A stretch of DNA of 64,000 nt from Streptomyces sp. 846.5 (GTDB lineage Bacteria > Actinomycetota > Actinomycetes > Streptomycetales > Streptomycetaceae), in contig NZ_SOBN01000002.1 in assembly GCF_004365705.1 (NCBI RefSeq), positions 1 to 64,000 of the forward strand, given 5' to 3'. Shown in pieces: positions 17,303 through 26,582 of this stretch. Position numbers and translations under genes: made by a program. Position 1 is the stretch's first letter, and each line of letters starts with the position of its first letter. The notes beneath the pieces are model-generated. The model worked only from the letters and a program-made list of their open reading frames with translations, was not told the DNA's origin and searched no databases.

Positions 17303-17347
17303 GAGGGAGTCCAACGTCGGTGTGTGAAGACAGAGTTGGACTCCCTC
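17303..17347 (+). promoter_or_regulatory. Stem-loop enclosing the IS982 transposase start
   Basis: GAGGGAGTCCAAC (17303-17315) is perfectly complementary to 17335-17347. The left arm contains the GGAGGGAG ribosome site and the 19-base loop contains the GTG start at 17324. In RNA this would hide the ribosome site, a known way for insertion sequences to stay silent when read from outside promoters. Confidence 0.7.
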
Positions 17348-18240
17348 GCGACCGCACTTTACGTCACAACTGATGATCTGCTGAGGGATTCGCCGCAGGT
17401 CGCCCCGTGGCGGCCGACCGTGGGCATCGCGCCGCAGCTGAGCAACGCGGAGCTGGTGACCTTGGCGATGATGCAGGCCATGCTCGGCTTCACCTCCGAG
17501 GCTCGATGGCTGCGGCACGCCCGCGCCCACCTGCGGCACCTGTTCCCCTACCTGCCGCAGCAGCCCGGCTACAACAAGCGGCTGCGCAAGGCTGCCGAGC
17601 TCATCCGGCACGTCACCCGCTCGCTGGCGGTCGACACCACGCTGTGGACCGACGACGTGTGGGTCGTGGACTCCACACCGGTCGAGTGCGGGCGGTCCCG
17701 CGAAACCGTCAAACGCTCCGACCTGGCCGGATGGGCCCAGTACGGCTACTGCGCCAGCCACACCCGCTACTTCTGGGGACTACGGCTGCACCTGGTCTGC
17801 ACCCTGCACGGCCTTCCCATCGCCTTCGCCCTGACCGGCGCCAAGGCCGACGAACGCGAGACCCTACTGGACCTGCTCGCCGTCGAACCGCAGCTCACCT
17901 CGGTGAGCGCCCCGGCCAGACGCTGATCGGCGACAAGAACTACTTCGGCCGCGAATTCGAGCAGCAGTTGGCCGCGCTGGACATCCGGCTGCTTCGGCCG
18001 GCCCGCAAGGGCGAGGCCGAGCGGGCTGGATCACACCTGTTCAAGCCGTTACGGCAGGTCATCGAGTCGATCAACGAGACCTTCAAAAGCCAGCTCGACC
18101 TCGAACGCCACCGCGGCCGCACACCCGCAGGCGTGACCGTCCGCGTCCTGCAGCGCATCCTCGCCCTCACCGCAGCGATCTGGCACAACGACCACACCGG
18201 CCAGCCAGTCATGCGCGCACTGACCGCCTACGATCACTGA
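17324..18240 (+). pseudogene. IS982-family transposase, frameshifted
   Basis: The first frame runs from GTG 17324 through DDVWVVDSTPVECGRS (first catalytic Asp) and ends after the SVSAPARR stop at about 17925. The family sequence continues in another frame from there: QTLIGDKNYFGREFE (second Asp), then KPLRQVIESINETFKSQLDL (Glu) to the stop at 18240. The two frames overlap around 17905-17925, so one base has been lost or gained, or a shift is programmed. No slippery run is evident, which favours a dead gene. Confidence 0.8.
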
Positions 18241-18273
18241 ACCCCTTGGAATAGATCATCTAGCTTCCATCGT

Positions 18274-19026
18274 ATGGCCGTTCAGAGACCAGTCCGGATG
18301 CGCGGGAAGTATGAACAGCCGACGGCGTCGGTCCGCTACGACGACGCGTCGATACGGAAGATCCCGTTCAGGGATCTGCGGCTGGCGGATTTCACCTGGT
18401 CGGTGCCGTGGCGGGAGTTTCGCTCCGTCCACGGCCAGGCGCACTACTCGGGGCGGTACGCGTCGGCGACGACGGCCGGGCCGGTGGTCTACGAGAGCCG
18501 CCTGGAGTTGGCTCGGCTTCTCCTGGCCGACATGGATCCCGCCGTACGGGGGATCTACGCCCAGCCATGCCACCTGACCGCCCGGGTCGGTGAACAGGTA
18601 CGTCGTCATGTGCCGGACTTCCTGCTGGTCATGGCGTCGGGGGTGGTGCGGGTGGTGAACGTCAAGCCTGCGGATCGCCTCGAGGACCCGAAGATCGCGG
18701 AAGCCTTGGCATGGCCGGGTGAACTGGTCGAGCGACACGGTTGGGAGTACGAGGTCTGGTCCGGGGCGGATCGGGTGGTCCTGGAGAACGTCCGGTTCCT
18801 CACGGCCTACAGGCGCCCCGGCGTGGTCCCGGAAGCCGACATCGAGCGTGCCTGGGACAGCGTGCAGGACGGGGACCGGCTGGGGGTCGCCGAGCGGCGA
18901 CTGGCGGCCGGGCGTCCGGAGCACGAGGCGCGTCCACCGCTGTTGGCGCTGGTGTGGTCCGGCCGGCTGACCACGGATCTGTCGCGGCCGCTCAGTGGTG
19001 ACTGGGTTCTGCGGAGGTCCGCGTGA
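18274..19026 (+). CDS. tnsA: TnsA-like heteromeric transposase endonuclease subunit
   Basis: 250 residues. The restriction-endonuclease-like core shows YESRLELARLLL (Glu), RRHVPDFLLVM (Asp) and VVRVVNVKPADRL (Lys), matching the E/D/K set of TnsA, which cuts the 5' ends so that the element leaves by cut-and-paste. A winged-helix-like C-terminal half follows. The ATG at 18274 lies only 10 bases past the IS982-type unit and lacks a ribosome site, so the original upstream region may be lost; ATG 18298 is another option. It overlaps tnsB by 4 bases. Confidence 0.8.
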   Translation: MAVQRPVRMRGKYEQPTASVRYDDASIRKIPFRDLRLADFTWSVPWREFRSVHGQAHYSGRYASATTAGPVVYESRLELARLLLADMDPAVRGIYAQPCHLTARVGEQVRRHVPDFLLVMASGVVRVVNVKPADRLEDPKIAEALAWPGELVERHGWEYEVWSGADRVVLENVRFLTAYRRPGVVPEADIERAWDSVQDGDRLGVAERRLAAGRPEHEARPPLLALVWSGRLTTDLSRPLSGDWVLRRSA

Positions 19027-21202
19027 GTGCCTGGACGACGACGCTGCGGCCGGGGCTGCCGCTGAGCTACGACGGCGAGCAATTCACGATCGCGGAGATC
19101 GAGGGCCGCCGCATCCTGCTGCAGCAGTTGTCTGCTGAGGGCCGTCCAACGTGGCGGCAGGTCGACCTGTCGGTGCTGCTGGCCCACCCTTCCACGGAGT
19201 TCCTGGTGCAGGCTCCGCCTGCAGAGCCTGCGGCCGCGACGTTGCTGGGCGGTCTCAGCAGCACGGAGGACGATGCGCTCACCGCTCGGTTCCGGCATGT
19301 CCAGGAGGTTCGCTTCGGCTATCAGTTGGGTTCTCCCGAGCTGGCATTGGAGGGTGAGCCGCGCCCCGACTTCGCACCAGGCGTGCCCTTGATGCACCGG
19401 TACAAGGCGAAGGCCGCGGAGCTCGGAGTCGATCCGGCGACGGTGCGCCGGTGGGTGTCCAAGGTCGAGGAGGCCGGGCCAGCTGGGCTGGTGAGCCGGC
19501 GCCAGGTCAGCAACGTGTTGGACCGGGCGGATCCGCGCTGGTTGGAGATGGCCCGCTCGGTGATCAAGGGGCTTGAGAAGTCCAGCCGACCGGTCCGGGG
19601 CCTGGTGCTGATGGAGATCGAGGAGCGCCTGGCCAAGGAGCACGGCCGCGGCGTGGTGACCATTCCGAAGCAGACGACGGGCTATGCACTGCTGAAGGAG
19701 CTCAGCCGGGGGACCAACGCGTTCGAGGGCAGCACGAAAGGGAAGCGGTCGATCGCGAACAGCCCCCAGCGGGTTTACGGCAGGCTGCGGGCGACGCGGC
19801 CGGGTGAGTACGTCGTGCTGGACACCAACAGCCTGGACGTCTTCGCGATGGAGCCGGTGACCTGCCGGTGGGTGCGCTGTGAACTCACCGTCGCGATGGA
19901 CCTCTACAGCAGAGTGATCACCGGGCTGCGGTTGACGCCGGTGTCGACGAAGTCGACGGATGTGGCCGGCGTCCTGTTCGAGACGGTCCGTCCCCGCGAA
20001 GTGGCTGGCGGAGGTGAGCCGCTTCCGTACTGCGGTGTTCCCTCCACGGTGGTGCTGGACGCGGACAAGCTGGTGGACGCGCACGACCGACCACTGCTGC
20101 CGGTCGCGGCGGAGACGATCATCTACGACCACGGCAAGGTCTACGTCTCGAACCACATCGCGAGCGTCTGCGCGAAGCTCGACATCTCTCTGCAGCCAGC
20201 CCGTCCGTATACGCCAACCGACAAGCCGATCGAGCGGTGGTTCAAGACGCTGAACCAGGGACTGCTGGCAGCTCTGCCAGGCTACAAGGGCCCGGATGTG
20301 CACAGTCGCGGGGAGAAGGTGGAGGAGGAGGCGTACTTCTTCCTGGACGAGCTCGAGGCGATCATCCGCGAGTGGATCACTCTGGTCTATCACAGGCGGC
20401 ACCACAGGGGGCTGACGATCCCGGAGGTCCCGGGGCTGAAGCTGAGCCCGTTGGAGATGTTCGAGCACGGCGTGACCCGGGCGGGGCCGTTGCGGATGCC
20501 GGCCCGGCCGGGGCTCGCGTTCGAGTTCCTGGAGGAGGAGTGGTGCCCGATCCACCACTACGGGGTGGAGGTCAACGGCTCCGCTACAACGGCGAGGGCC
20601 TGGAGGGCTACCGCAACCAGACCAGCCCGCACCGCGGCGAGCAGGCGGGCAAGTGGCCGGTCGCGGTGGACCGCGCTGACATCAGGAGGATCTACTTCCA
20701 GGATCCGCAGTCGCCGCACCGGTGGCACCCGCTGGACTGGGAGCACGCCGCGGCCCTGAACGGCCCAGCCAGCCTGGAGGCGTTGAAGTACGCGCGCCGG
20801 ATCGCGATCAAGACGCACCGCTTCCCGGACGTCAAGCGCGCCCTGATCGAGCTGCTGGAACGCTGGGGTGCGGGGCTGACCGCGGACCGCACCGAACGCC
20901 GGATGGCGGTCCGGCTCTCGCAGGAGCGCATGAAGCTGGTCGGCGACAGCGACATCGAGCAAGGCGACGAGGTCTCCCAGCTGCCGACGGTCGGCCGCAT
21001 CACCTTGCTGGTGACGTCCGCCGGCGCCGGGGACGAGCAGTCGGCTGCCGCGCCGGACCTGCACGCGGTGCCGGATCCCGAGGCGGTGCCCGGCGGGGAC
21101 GACGACGAGGACGCGGAGTGCGAAGCGCCCTTCCCTGGGGACGGGGCAGTCGGCGCCATCGACGAGGACGACTTCTACGCCGACGTCTGGGACAGCCGTT
21201 GA
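19023..21202 (+). pseudogene. tnsB: TnsB/TniA-like DDE transposase with a late frameshift
   Basis: It starts at GTG 19023, overlapping tnsA. A helix-turn-helix (AAELGVDPATVRRWVSKVEE) is followed by the integrase core: YVVLDTNSLDVF (Asp), ETIIYDHGKVYVS (Asp) and TPTDKPIERWFKTLN (Glu), then a Mu-type barrel (PLEMFEHGVTR). At about 20577-20580 a base is missing: the first frame drifts off, while the family sequence continues as RYNGEGLEGYRNQTSPHRGE in the next frame to the stop at 21200-21202. This cuts off the C-terminal part, which in TnsB contacts TnsC. Either the transposase is defective or the base is a sequencing error. Confidence 0.85.
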
Positions 21203-22317
21203 GCAGGCCGAAGAGGCCCGAAGTCTTCGAGGGCGACGACCGCCAGTACTCACCTACACGCCTGGAGGGCTGGGTGGAGCTGGTCAACGGACCGGACCGC
21301 GTCGCGCCGCAGCGGCTGTCCCGCGCGCAGATGGCAGACCTGTCCCCCCGCGACCTCGTCCGCTACAACGACGGCCGACACGTCTGGCATGCCAATATCG
21401 GCCCGATCAAGACACAGCAGCTCCTGGATCTCCACGAGAGCCTGTCCGAGATCGTGGGCTCGAACCGCCAGGACGGGTCCAAGGCCAAGCCCGCGGCCCT
21501 GCTGGACGCCTACCCGGGGATCGGGAAGAGCACAGCGGCCATCGACTTCGGCCGCGAGCAGATCCTGCTGCGGGGGGAGACCACCGCCACCGGACACCGC
21601 AGGGTTCCCCTGATCTACGTCGCCCTGAGCGGGAACACACAGATCCGCGGCTTGAACGCGGCGATCTGCCGGTTCTACAAGCTACCGGTGACCGGCGACG
21701 CCGACACCCTGGCAGAACGGGCGGTGGACGCAGTCCTGAGCATGAGGACAGTCGCCTTTGTCATCGACGACATCCACTTCCTTGCCGCCGGGAACTCGAA
21801 CTCGGCCAGGATGGTCAACCAGCTCAAGTTCCTGTCCAACACCTTCCCGGTCACGCTGATCTACGTCGGCATCGGAGTGCAGGAACGGGGAATCCTCAGC
21901 GAGGGAAGCTCGCTGAAGCAGTCGCTGCACGCCCAGTTCGGCCGACGCACCACCCCGTTGACCCTGCTGCCGTTCCAGGTGGAGGACGAGCCGGGGCGAC
22001 GCGAGTTCCGCAAGGTCCTGCTGACCGTCGAGCAGAAGCTGGTCCTGGCCGACAAGTACCCGGGCATGCTGGCCGACGATCTCGCCGACTACTTCTGGGC
22101 CCGCTCCAGCGGCCACTTCGCCTCGCTGATGGCCCTGATCAACCGGGGCTGCTACCGGGCGATCCGCACCGGGCACGAACGCCTCGACGAGGAACTGATG
22201 GACCAGGTCAAGAACGACGCAGCCGCCGAGGAAGCCCGCCTGGGCCTGATCGCCTCGATCAACGCCGGACTGTTGACCGCGAAACCGAAGGCAGCAATCC
22301 GGCGCAAGTCCGCATGA
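21199..22317 (+). CDS. tnsC: TnsC/TniB-like AAA+ ATPase
   Basis: 372 residues from the TTG at 21199, which overlaps the tnsB stop (TTGA), so translation is likely coupled. Walker A is LLDAYPGIGKSTAAIDF (around residue 105), Walker B is VAFVIDDIHFL, and sensor-like and lid segments follow (LIYVGIGVQERG; WARSSGHFASLMALI). In Tn7 and Tn5053 relatives this ATPase links the target-selecting protein to the transposase and gives target immunity. It looks intact. Confidence 0.9.
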   Translation: MSRPKRPEVFEGDDRQYSPTRLEGWVELVNGPDRVAPQRLSRAQMADLSPRDLVRYNDGRHVWHANIGPIKTQQLLDLHESLSEIVGSNRQDGSKAKPAALLDAYPGIGKSTAAIDFGREQILLRGETTATGHRRVPLIYVALSGNTQIRGLNAAICRFYKLPVTGDADTLAERAVDAVLSMRTVAFVIDDIHFLAAGNSNSARMVNQLKFLSNTFPVTLIYVGIGVQERGILSEGSSLKQSLHAQFGRRTTPLTLLPFQVEDEPGRREFRKVLLTVEQKLVLADKYPGMLADDLADYFWARSSGHFASLMALINRGCYRAIRTGHERLDEELMDQVKNDAAAEEARLGLIASINAGLLTAKPKAAIRRKSA

Positions 22318-23501
22318 CCGACTGGACCCGCGAGCGCATCCCGATCTGGCTGCCCCCAGTTCCGGGGGAAGCGCTCGACAGCTGGCTGGAAGCCTACGCC
22401 CGGCGGCTGCGGATCACGTCCCACGCCCTGACCGGCTTCGTCGGACTGCCCGGATCCCGCCCCGGCACCATGACGCACCGGCTCACCGACCAAGAGCGCG
22501 ACACGCTGCAACGCGCAACCGGCCTGAGCCAGACGACCCTGGTCTCCATGACCTTGGAACCCTTCAACGGTCTGACCGTCGCGTTCGACAAGAACCGTCC
22601 CGGCTCTCTTCGGCGACCGCCGCACTGGCGCACGTTCGGCGCGCACCCGCGGTTCTGCCCACGCTGCCTGCACGAAGCCGACGGCCGATGGCCCCTGGCC
22701 TGGCGCCAGCCCTGGACGTTCGCCTGCCCGCGCCACCAGTGCATGCTCCTCGAACGGTGTCCGGCCTGCCACCAGCCGGCACGCGCCAGCGGCACCCGGT
22801 TCGGCGGCCTGACTGTGCCCGCCGCCTGCACTCGCGGAAAGCACCACCACCACGGCAAGCACCGAGACCGCATCGCATGCGGCTACGCGCTGGACCAGGC
22901 CAGTGCCGCCCCACTGCCCCCGGGCAGCATGATCCTTTCGGCCCAGCACCGCGTCGATCGTGTCCTTGACCAGATCAGCACGAACCCGGCAGCAGTCGGT
23001 CAGAACCTCACCGACCTCTACACACTGGGCTCACGAGCCCTGCGCACCTTCGAACTCGACCCAGCAGGAGTCCCTGAACCGGTACGGCAGATACTGGCCG
23101 AAGCCGGCGGCGCGCCGCCCGCTCAGACGAGCTCATTCGATGCGATCGACGTCCGCAGCATCGCCATCGGCACCGCGATAGCGCTCAACGCCCTCCCCGA
23201 CCCCGAACCGCGTGATCCAGAACTCCTGGACTGGATTTTCGCAACCAGCCACCGGCGAAGCATCCAAGCCCAGGGCAGCGCGCCCAAAGCCGCCTTCTAC
23301 ATCGCCAAGGTCTGGTCGAAGTCCAGCCCCCGACTGGCCGGGACCGCACTGACCCGCCTCGACCCCTCGGACATGACCCTGCTGACCCGCCTGCGCTACG
23401 GCACCGCCAGTCCCACGCCTTACTGGCGGCAGCTGAGCCCGGACCAGGTGACCCGGCGGGCTTCGTGCGTCCCCGCCCAGCTCTGGCCATCTTGGGCACT
23501 A
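22314..23501 (+). pseudogene. tniQ: tniQ, 5' part (gene split by nested insertions)
   Basis: It starts at ATG 22314, overlapping tnsC by 4 bases. The N-terminal TniQ domain has the zinc-binding set FCPRCLHEADGRW, FACPRHQCML and ERCPACHQ, preceded by SWLEAYARRL typical of the family. The frame is intact to WPSWAL (CTA at 23499-23501), where foreign DNA begins. The rest resumes with CGC at 27755. The rejoined gene is 2604 bases (867 residues). TniQ/TnsD proteins choose the target site. Confidence 0.88.
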
Positions 23502-23848
23502 CTGACGCGAAAATCACGGTCAGCCCGGCAGACGGAAGGTGCGGCGGTGCCTTGTTGACATGCTTCGGGAACCGGTGGCGGCCGGCCTGCGCAAATGGTG
23601 CACTGTGGGCGTTGTCAGGCGGCCTTACGTTGTTGGACGGGTTGATCGAGCCATTCGTAGGGTTGGGTCGCCCAGGGGTGCCGGGTGTGGCTTTCAGGCG
23701 GCTGCCGTCCATGGCTGACTTCGCTTCGCCGCCCGGCACCCCACGACGACCGGGCCGCTGATTGGGAAGTGCGAACAAGTCGCTGCGTAAGGCAATGCCG
23801 GCGAGGTCGTCCGTGGTACGCACTGCAGGAACGACTCTTGGGAGCACG
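23502..23848. other. Non-coding left part of the IS110 cluster
   Basis: About 350 bases upstream of the first IS110 transposase. If they belong to that element, they are the long left end where IS110 members encode their bridge RNA. Alternatively 23504-23769 belongs to the second, opposite element and was separated from it by nesting. A 9-bp repeat ATTGGGAAG at 23761-23769 recurs at 25047-25055 and supports nesting. Confidence 0.4.
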
Positions 23849-25046
23849 ATGAGCCGAATATGGGCCGGGATCGACAGCGGCAAGACCCACCACCACTGCG
23901 TGGTGCTGGACACCGACGGCGCCAAGCTGCTGTCCCGACGGGTGGCCAACGACGAACCGGAGCTCCTCCAACTCCTCGCCGACGTCCTCGCCCTGGCAGA
24001 CCAGGTCACCTGGGCGGTGGACATGGCCGACGGCGGGGCCGCCCTGCTGATCGCTCTGCTGGTCAACCACGAACAGGAGCTGCTCTACATCCCCGGGCGG
24101 GCGGTCAACCGGGCCACTGACGGCTACCGCGGCGAAGGCAAAACCGATGCCCGCGACGCGCTGGTCATCGCGGACCAGGCCCGCATCCGCCGGGACCTGA
24201 AGCCGATGCGCCCCAGCGACGAGGCGAGCATCGAACTGCGCCTGTTCACCAATCGGCGCACCGACCTGGTCTGCGACCGAACTCGCGCGGTCAACCGCCT
24301 GCGGGGCATGCTGACCAGCATGTTCCCCGGTTTGGAGCGCGCTCTGGAGCTGACCAACACGGGGCCGCTGGTGCTGCTGAGCGGATATCAGACCCCGGAC
24401 GCGATCCGGCGCCTGGGGGCGGCCCGGCTCGCGAAGTGGTTGCGTGCCCGCAAGGTTCGCGGCGCCGAGGCCCTGGCCGCTGCCGCGGTCGAGGCCGCTG
24501 AGCGCCAGCGCACCGCGGTTCCCGGCGAGGGGACCCTCGCCGCGATGGTGCGCACGCTCACAGAGGAGGTGGTGGCTCTCAACGGGAAGATCGCGGAGAT
24601 CGACAAGCTCATCGAGGGCCGGTTTCGCCAGCACGAGCTCGCCGAGGTGATCACCAGCATGCCCGGCATCGGTTCCCTTCTCGGAGCCGAGTTTCTGGCC
24701 GCCGTGGGCAGTGACATGGACTCCTTCGCGAACCCGGACCGCCTCGCGGCGTTCGCCGGCCTGGCACCGGCACCACGCGACTCCGGAAAGACCAGCGGCA
24801 ACCTGCACCGCCCTCAGCAGTACCACCGCGGCCTGCAGCGCGTCTTCTACACCTCCGCGCTCATCAGCATCCGCTGCGACCCCAACTCGCGCCGCTTCTA
24901 CGACCGCAAGCGCGCAGAGGGCAAGCGCCATACCCAGGCCGTCATCGCCCTGGCCCGCCGACGCGTCAACGTCTTCTGGGCTCTGATCCGTGACCGACGG
25001 TGCTACCAAGTTGCACCGCCAGTCACCGCAGTTGCTTGACAACTTC
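23770..25046 (+). mobile_element. IS110-family element A, boundaries tentative
   Basis: The limits are set by the direct repeat ATTGGGAAG on both sides (23761-23769, 25047-25055), which makes this element an insertion at the stop codon of element B. The left non-coding part would then be only 79 bases, short for a bridge-RNA-bearing end. The alternative is a longer element starting at 23502 and abutting element B. Confidence 0.45.
23849..25039 (+). CDS. IS110-family transposase (element A)
   Basis: 396 residues from the ATG at 23849, behind GGGAG. The N-terminal DEDD/RuvC-like domain has WAGIDSGKTHHHCVVLD (Asp) and GKTDARDALVIADQ (Asp pair). The C-terminal transposase_20 domain has ITSMPGIGSLLGAEFLAAVG and FAGLAPAPRDSGKTSG, which contains the serine used with the RuvC site. 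The frame is intact. It lies inside the split tniQ gene, tail to tail with the second IS110 transposase. Confidence 0.9.
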   Translation: MSRIWAGIDSGKTHHHCVVLDTDGAKLLSRRVANDEPELLQLLADVLALADQVTWAVDMADGGAALLIALLVNHEQELLYIPGRAVNRATDGYRGEGKTDARDALVIADQARIRRDLKPMRPSDEASIELRLFTNRRTDLVCDRTRAVNRLRGMLTSMFPGLERALELTNTGPLVLLSGYQTPDAIRRLGAARLAKWLRARKVRGAEALAAAAVEAAERQRTAVPGEGTLAAMVRTLTEEVVALNGKIAEIDKLIEGRFRQHELAEVITSMPGIGSLLGAEFLAAVGSDMDSFANPDRLAAFAGLAPAPRDSGKTSGNLHRPQQYHRGLQRVFYTSALISIRCDPNSRRFYDRKRAEGKRHTQAVIALARRRVNVFWALIRDRRCYQVAPPVTAVA

Positions 25047-26295
25047 ATTGGGAAGCGGTGTCGGGCTCGATGGGGCTGAAGGTGACGGCGAGCCCGAGGG
25101 CCTCTGCCTGGGCGGTGATGCGGGCCTTGGCGCGTTCGGGCTCGCGGCGGGTGTAGTAGTCGCCGCCGAGTTCGAGGTAGGGCACGCCCTGGGTGAGCAT
25201 GTGCCACATCGCCGTGGCCATGGAGTGCTCGGTGGCGACCAGGGCTCTCATCGGGCCTCGGCGGGTGGCTATGCGGTGATAGCGGGCGCTGAGGAACGTG
25301 CCGCGGGAGCGGGAGACGGACAGCGCTGCGATGCCGAGGGCGCCCTTGAGGTAGGTGTTGCCATGTCTGGTCCTGGCGGGTTTGGTCTTCGGCCCTGACT
25401 GGTTGGAGCCGGGGGCGAGTCCGGCCCAGGACGCGAAGCATGCGGCGCTGGGGAAGCAGTCGATGACCGCACCGGCCTCGGCGACCATCACCTGCGCGGT
25501 CTTCTCGCCGATACCGGGCATGGTCAGCAGGAGGTCGATCAGGGGGCGAAAGGGCTCCATCACCACCTCGATCCGTGCCTCCAGTTCGGCGATGGCCGCA
25601 TCGAAGCCGTCGATTACTTGCAGGTGCAGGCGGGTCAGGAAGGCGTGGTGGCTGGTGAAGCGGCCGGTCAGGGCCTCGCGCAGCTCGGGGATCTTCGAGC
25701 GCATGCGGCCCTTGGCCAGCTCGGCCATCGCCTCGGGGCCGGCCGTGCCCGCACACAGGGCCCCGAGCATGAGCCGACCGGAGACGCCGAGGATGTCGGT
25801 GGCCACCACGGACAGTTTGACGCCCGCGTCCTCCAGGAGCTTCTCCAGCCGCTGGTGCTCCTTGGAGCGGTCGTTGGTCAGCTTGGAGCGCAGGCGGGTC
25901 AGGTCGCGCAGTTCACGCACGGGTGGCGGCGGCACCAGTGAGCCGCGCAGCAGCCCGTGGGCTGCGAGTTGAGCCAGCCACTGGGCGTCGTTCACGTCGC
26001 TCTTGCGGCCGGGCAGGTTCTTCGCGTGGGCCGCGTTGACCAACTGCACTGGCAGTGCGTCCTCCAGAAGGTAGTAGAACTGCTTCCAGTAGTCGCCGGT
26101 CGCCTCCATGACGACCAGCGTCACGTTCTTGTCCAGGAGGAACTCACGCAGTTCGAGGACCTGGCCGGTCATCGACCCCCAGGTGGTCACCTCCCTGGCG
26201 AAGGTCCCCTTGCGCGCGCCGGGGACCCGGACGCACACCTTGGCGTCCTTCTTGCTGACGTCCAGCGCGGCGACGCGCTCGTGGACGACGTCCAT
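25045..26295 (-). CDS. IS110-family transposase (element B)
   Basis: 416 residues from the ATG at 26295. The RuvC-like domain has VAALDVSKKDAKVCVRV (Asp), VMEATGDYWKQFY (Glu) and KSDVNDAQWLAQLAAHG (Asp pair). The transposase_20 domain has LLTMPGIGEKTAQVMVAEAG and WAGLAPGSNQSGPKTK. It ends DTASQ at a stop created inside ATTGGGAAG; with element A removed, the frame would run on for another 48 codons to 23615, though that extension has weaker coding-like composition. It appears functional as it stands. Confidence 0.88.
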   Translation of the reverse strand: MDVVHERVAALDVSKKDAKVCVRVPGARKGTFAREVTTWGSMTGQVLELREFLLDKNVTLVVMEATGDYWKQFYYLLEDALPVQLVNAAHAKNLPGRKSDVNDAQWLAQLAAHGLLRGSLVPPPPVRELRDLTRLRSKLTNDRSKEHQRLEKLLEDAGVKLSVVATDILGVSGRLMLGALCAGTAGPEAMAELAKGRMRSKIPELREALTGRFTSHHAFLTRLHLQVIDGFDAAIAELEARIEVVMEPFRPLIDLLLTMPGIGEKTAQVMVAEAGAVIDCFPSAACFASWAGLAPGSNQSGPKTKPARTRHGNTYLKGALGIAALSVSRSRGTFLSARYHRIATRRGPMRALVATEHSMATAMWHMLTQGVPYLELGGDYYTRREPERAKARITAQAEALGLAVTFSPIEPDTASQ

Positions 26296-26582
26296 CTCCC
26301 ACCCCTCCGGGGTTGCCTCGGCAGTCGGTCGGACACCGCTCCGGGGAGGGCTGGGGTCAGCATGCAATCTGACGCTCGTGCTCGTGGCAACAATCCACGG
26401 TTCCCGTGGCCGCCCTCCGCCACCAGACTCAGGTGCGGGCTCACAGGCACCAGAGTAGATCCGGAGTCATCCGGAACGGACGACAACCATGCTGCCGTTC
26501 CCCGTGCGTGGCAGGGGCACAAACGCCGACGACGCCCCCGATTTTCCCGTCCCACCGCGAGGCCCGAAGGGCCGCTGAATGA
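26296..26582 (-). other. Long 5' non-coding end of IS110 element B, possible bridge RNA
   Basis: About 287 non-coding bases separate the transposase start from the element end. In IS110 members this side encodes the bridge RNA that pairs with target and donor. The outer junction is GAATGA followed by CT at 26583-26584, and the other side of the cluster also begins with CT (23502-23503), matching the CT core known for IS621-like elements. No RNA fold was computed. Confidence 0.4.

Larger units (their letters stand above)
16148..18263. mobile_element. IS982-type unit carrying a phosphotransferase gene
   Basis: Two 23-bp inverted repeats match at 22 positions: CTAGATGATCGATTCCAAGG at 16148 (to 16170) and CTAGATGATCTATTCCAAGG read from 18263 back to 18241. 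The right repeat starts at the base after the IS982 transposase stop codon, as expected for that family. The left repeat lies 1.15 kb before the transposase start, with the phosphotransferase gene between. The outermost CTAG on both sides could be a target duplication. Either the element has captured a passenger gene, or two copies once flanked it and one was lost. Confidence 0.65.

Noticed and set aside
18807-20558. A 583-codon minus-strand frame opposite tnsB
   Set aside because: It is an antisense shadow in GC-rich DNA; the plus strand has the DDE transposase motifs.
23615-25756. A 713-codon minus-strand frame
   Set aside because: It reads through antisense of one IS110 transposase and an offset frame of the other; only the true transposase frames carry motifs.
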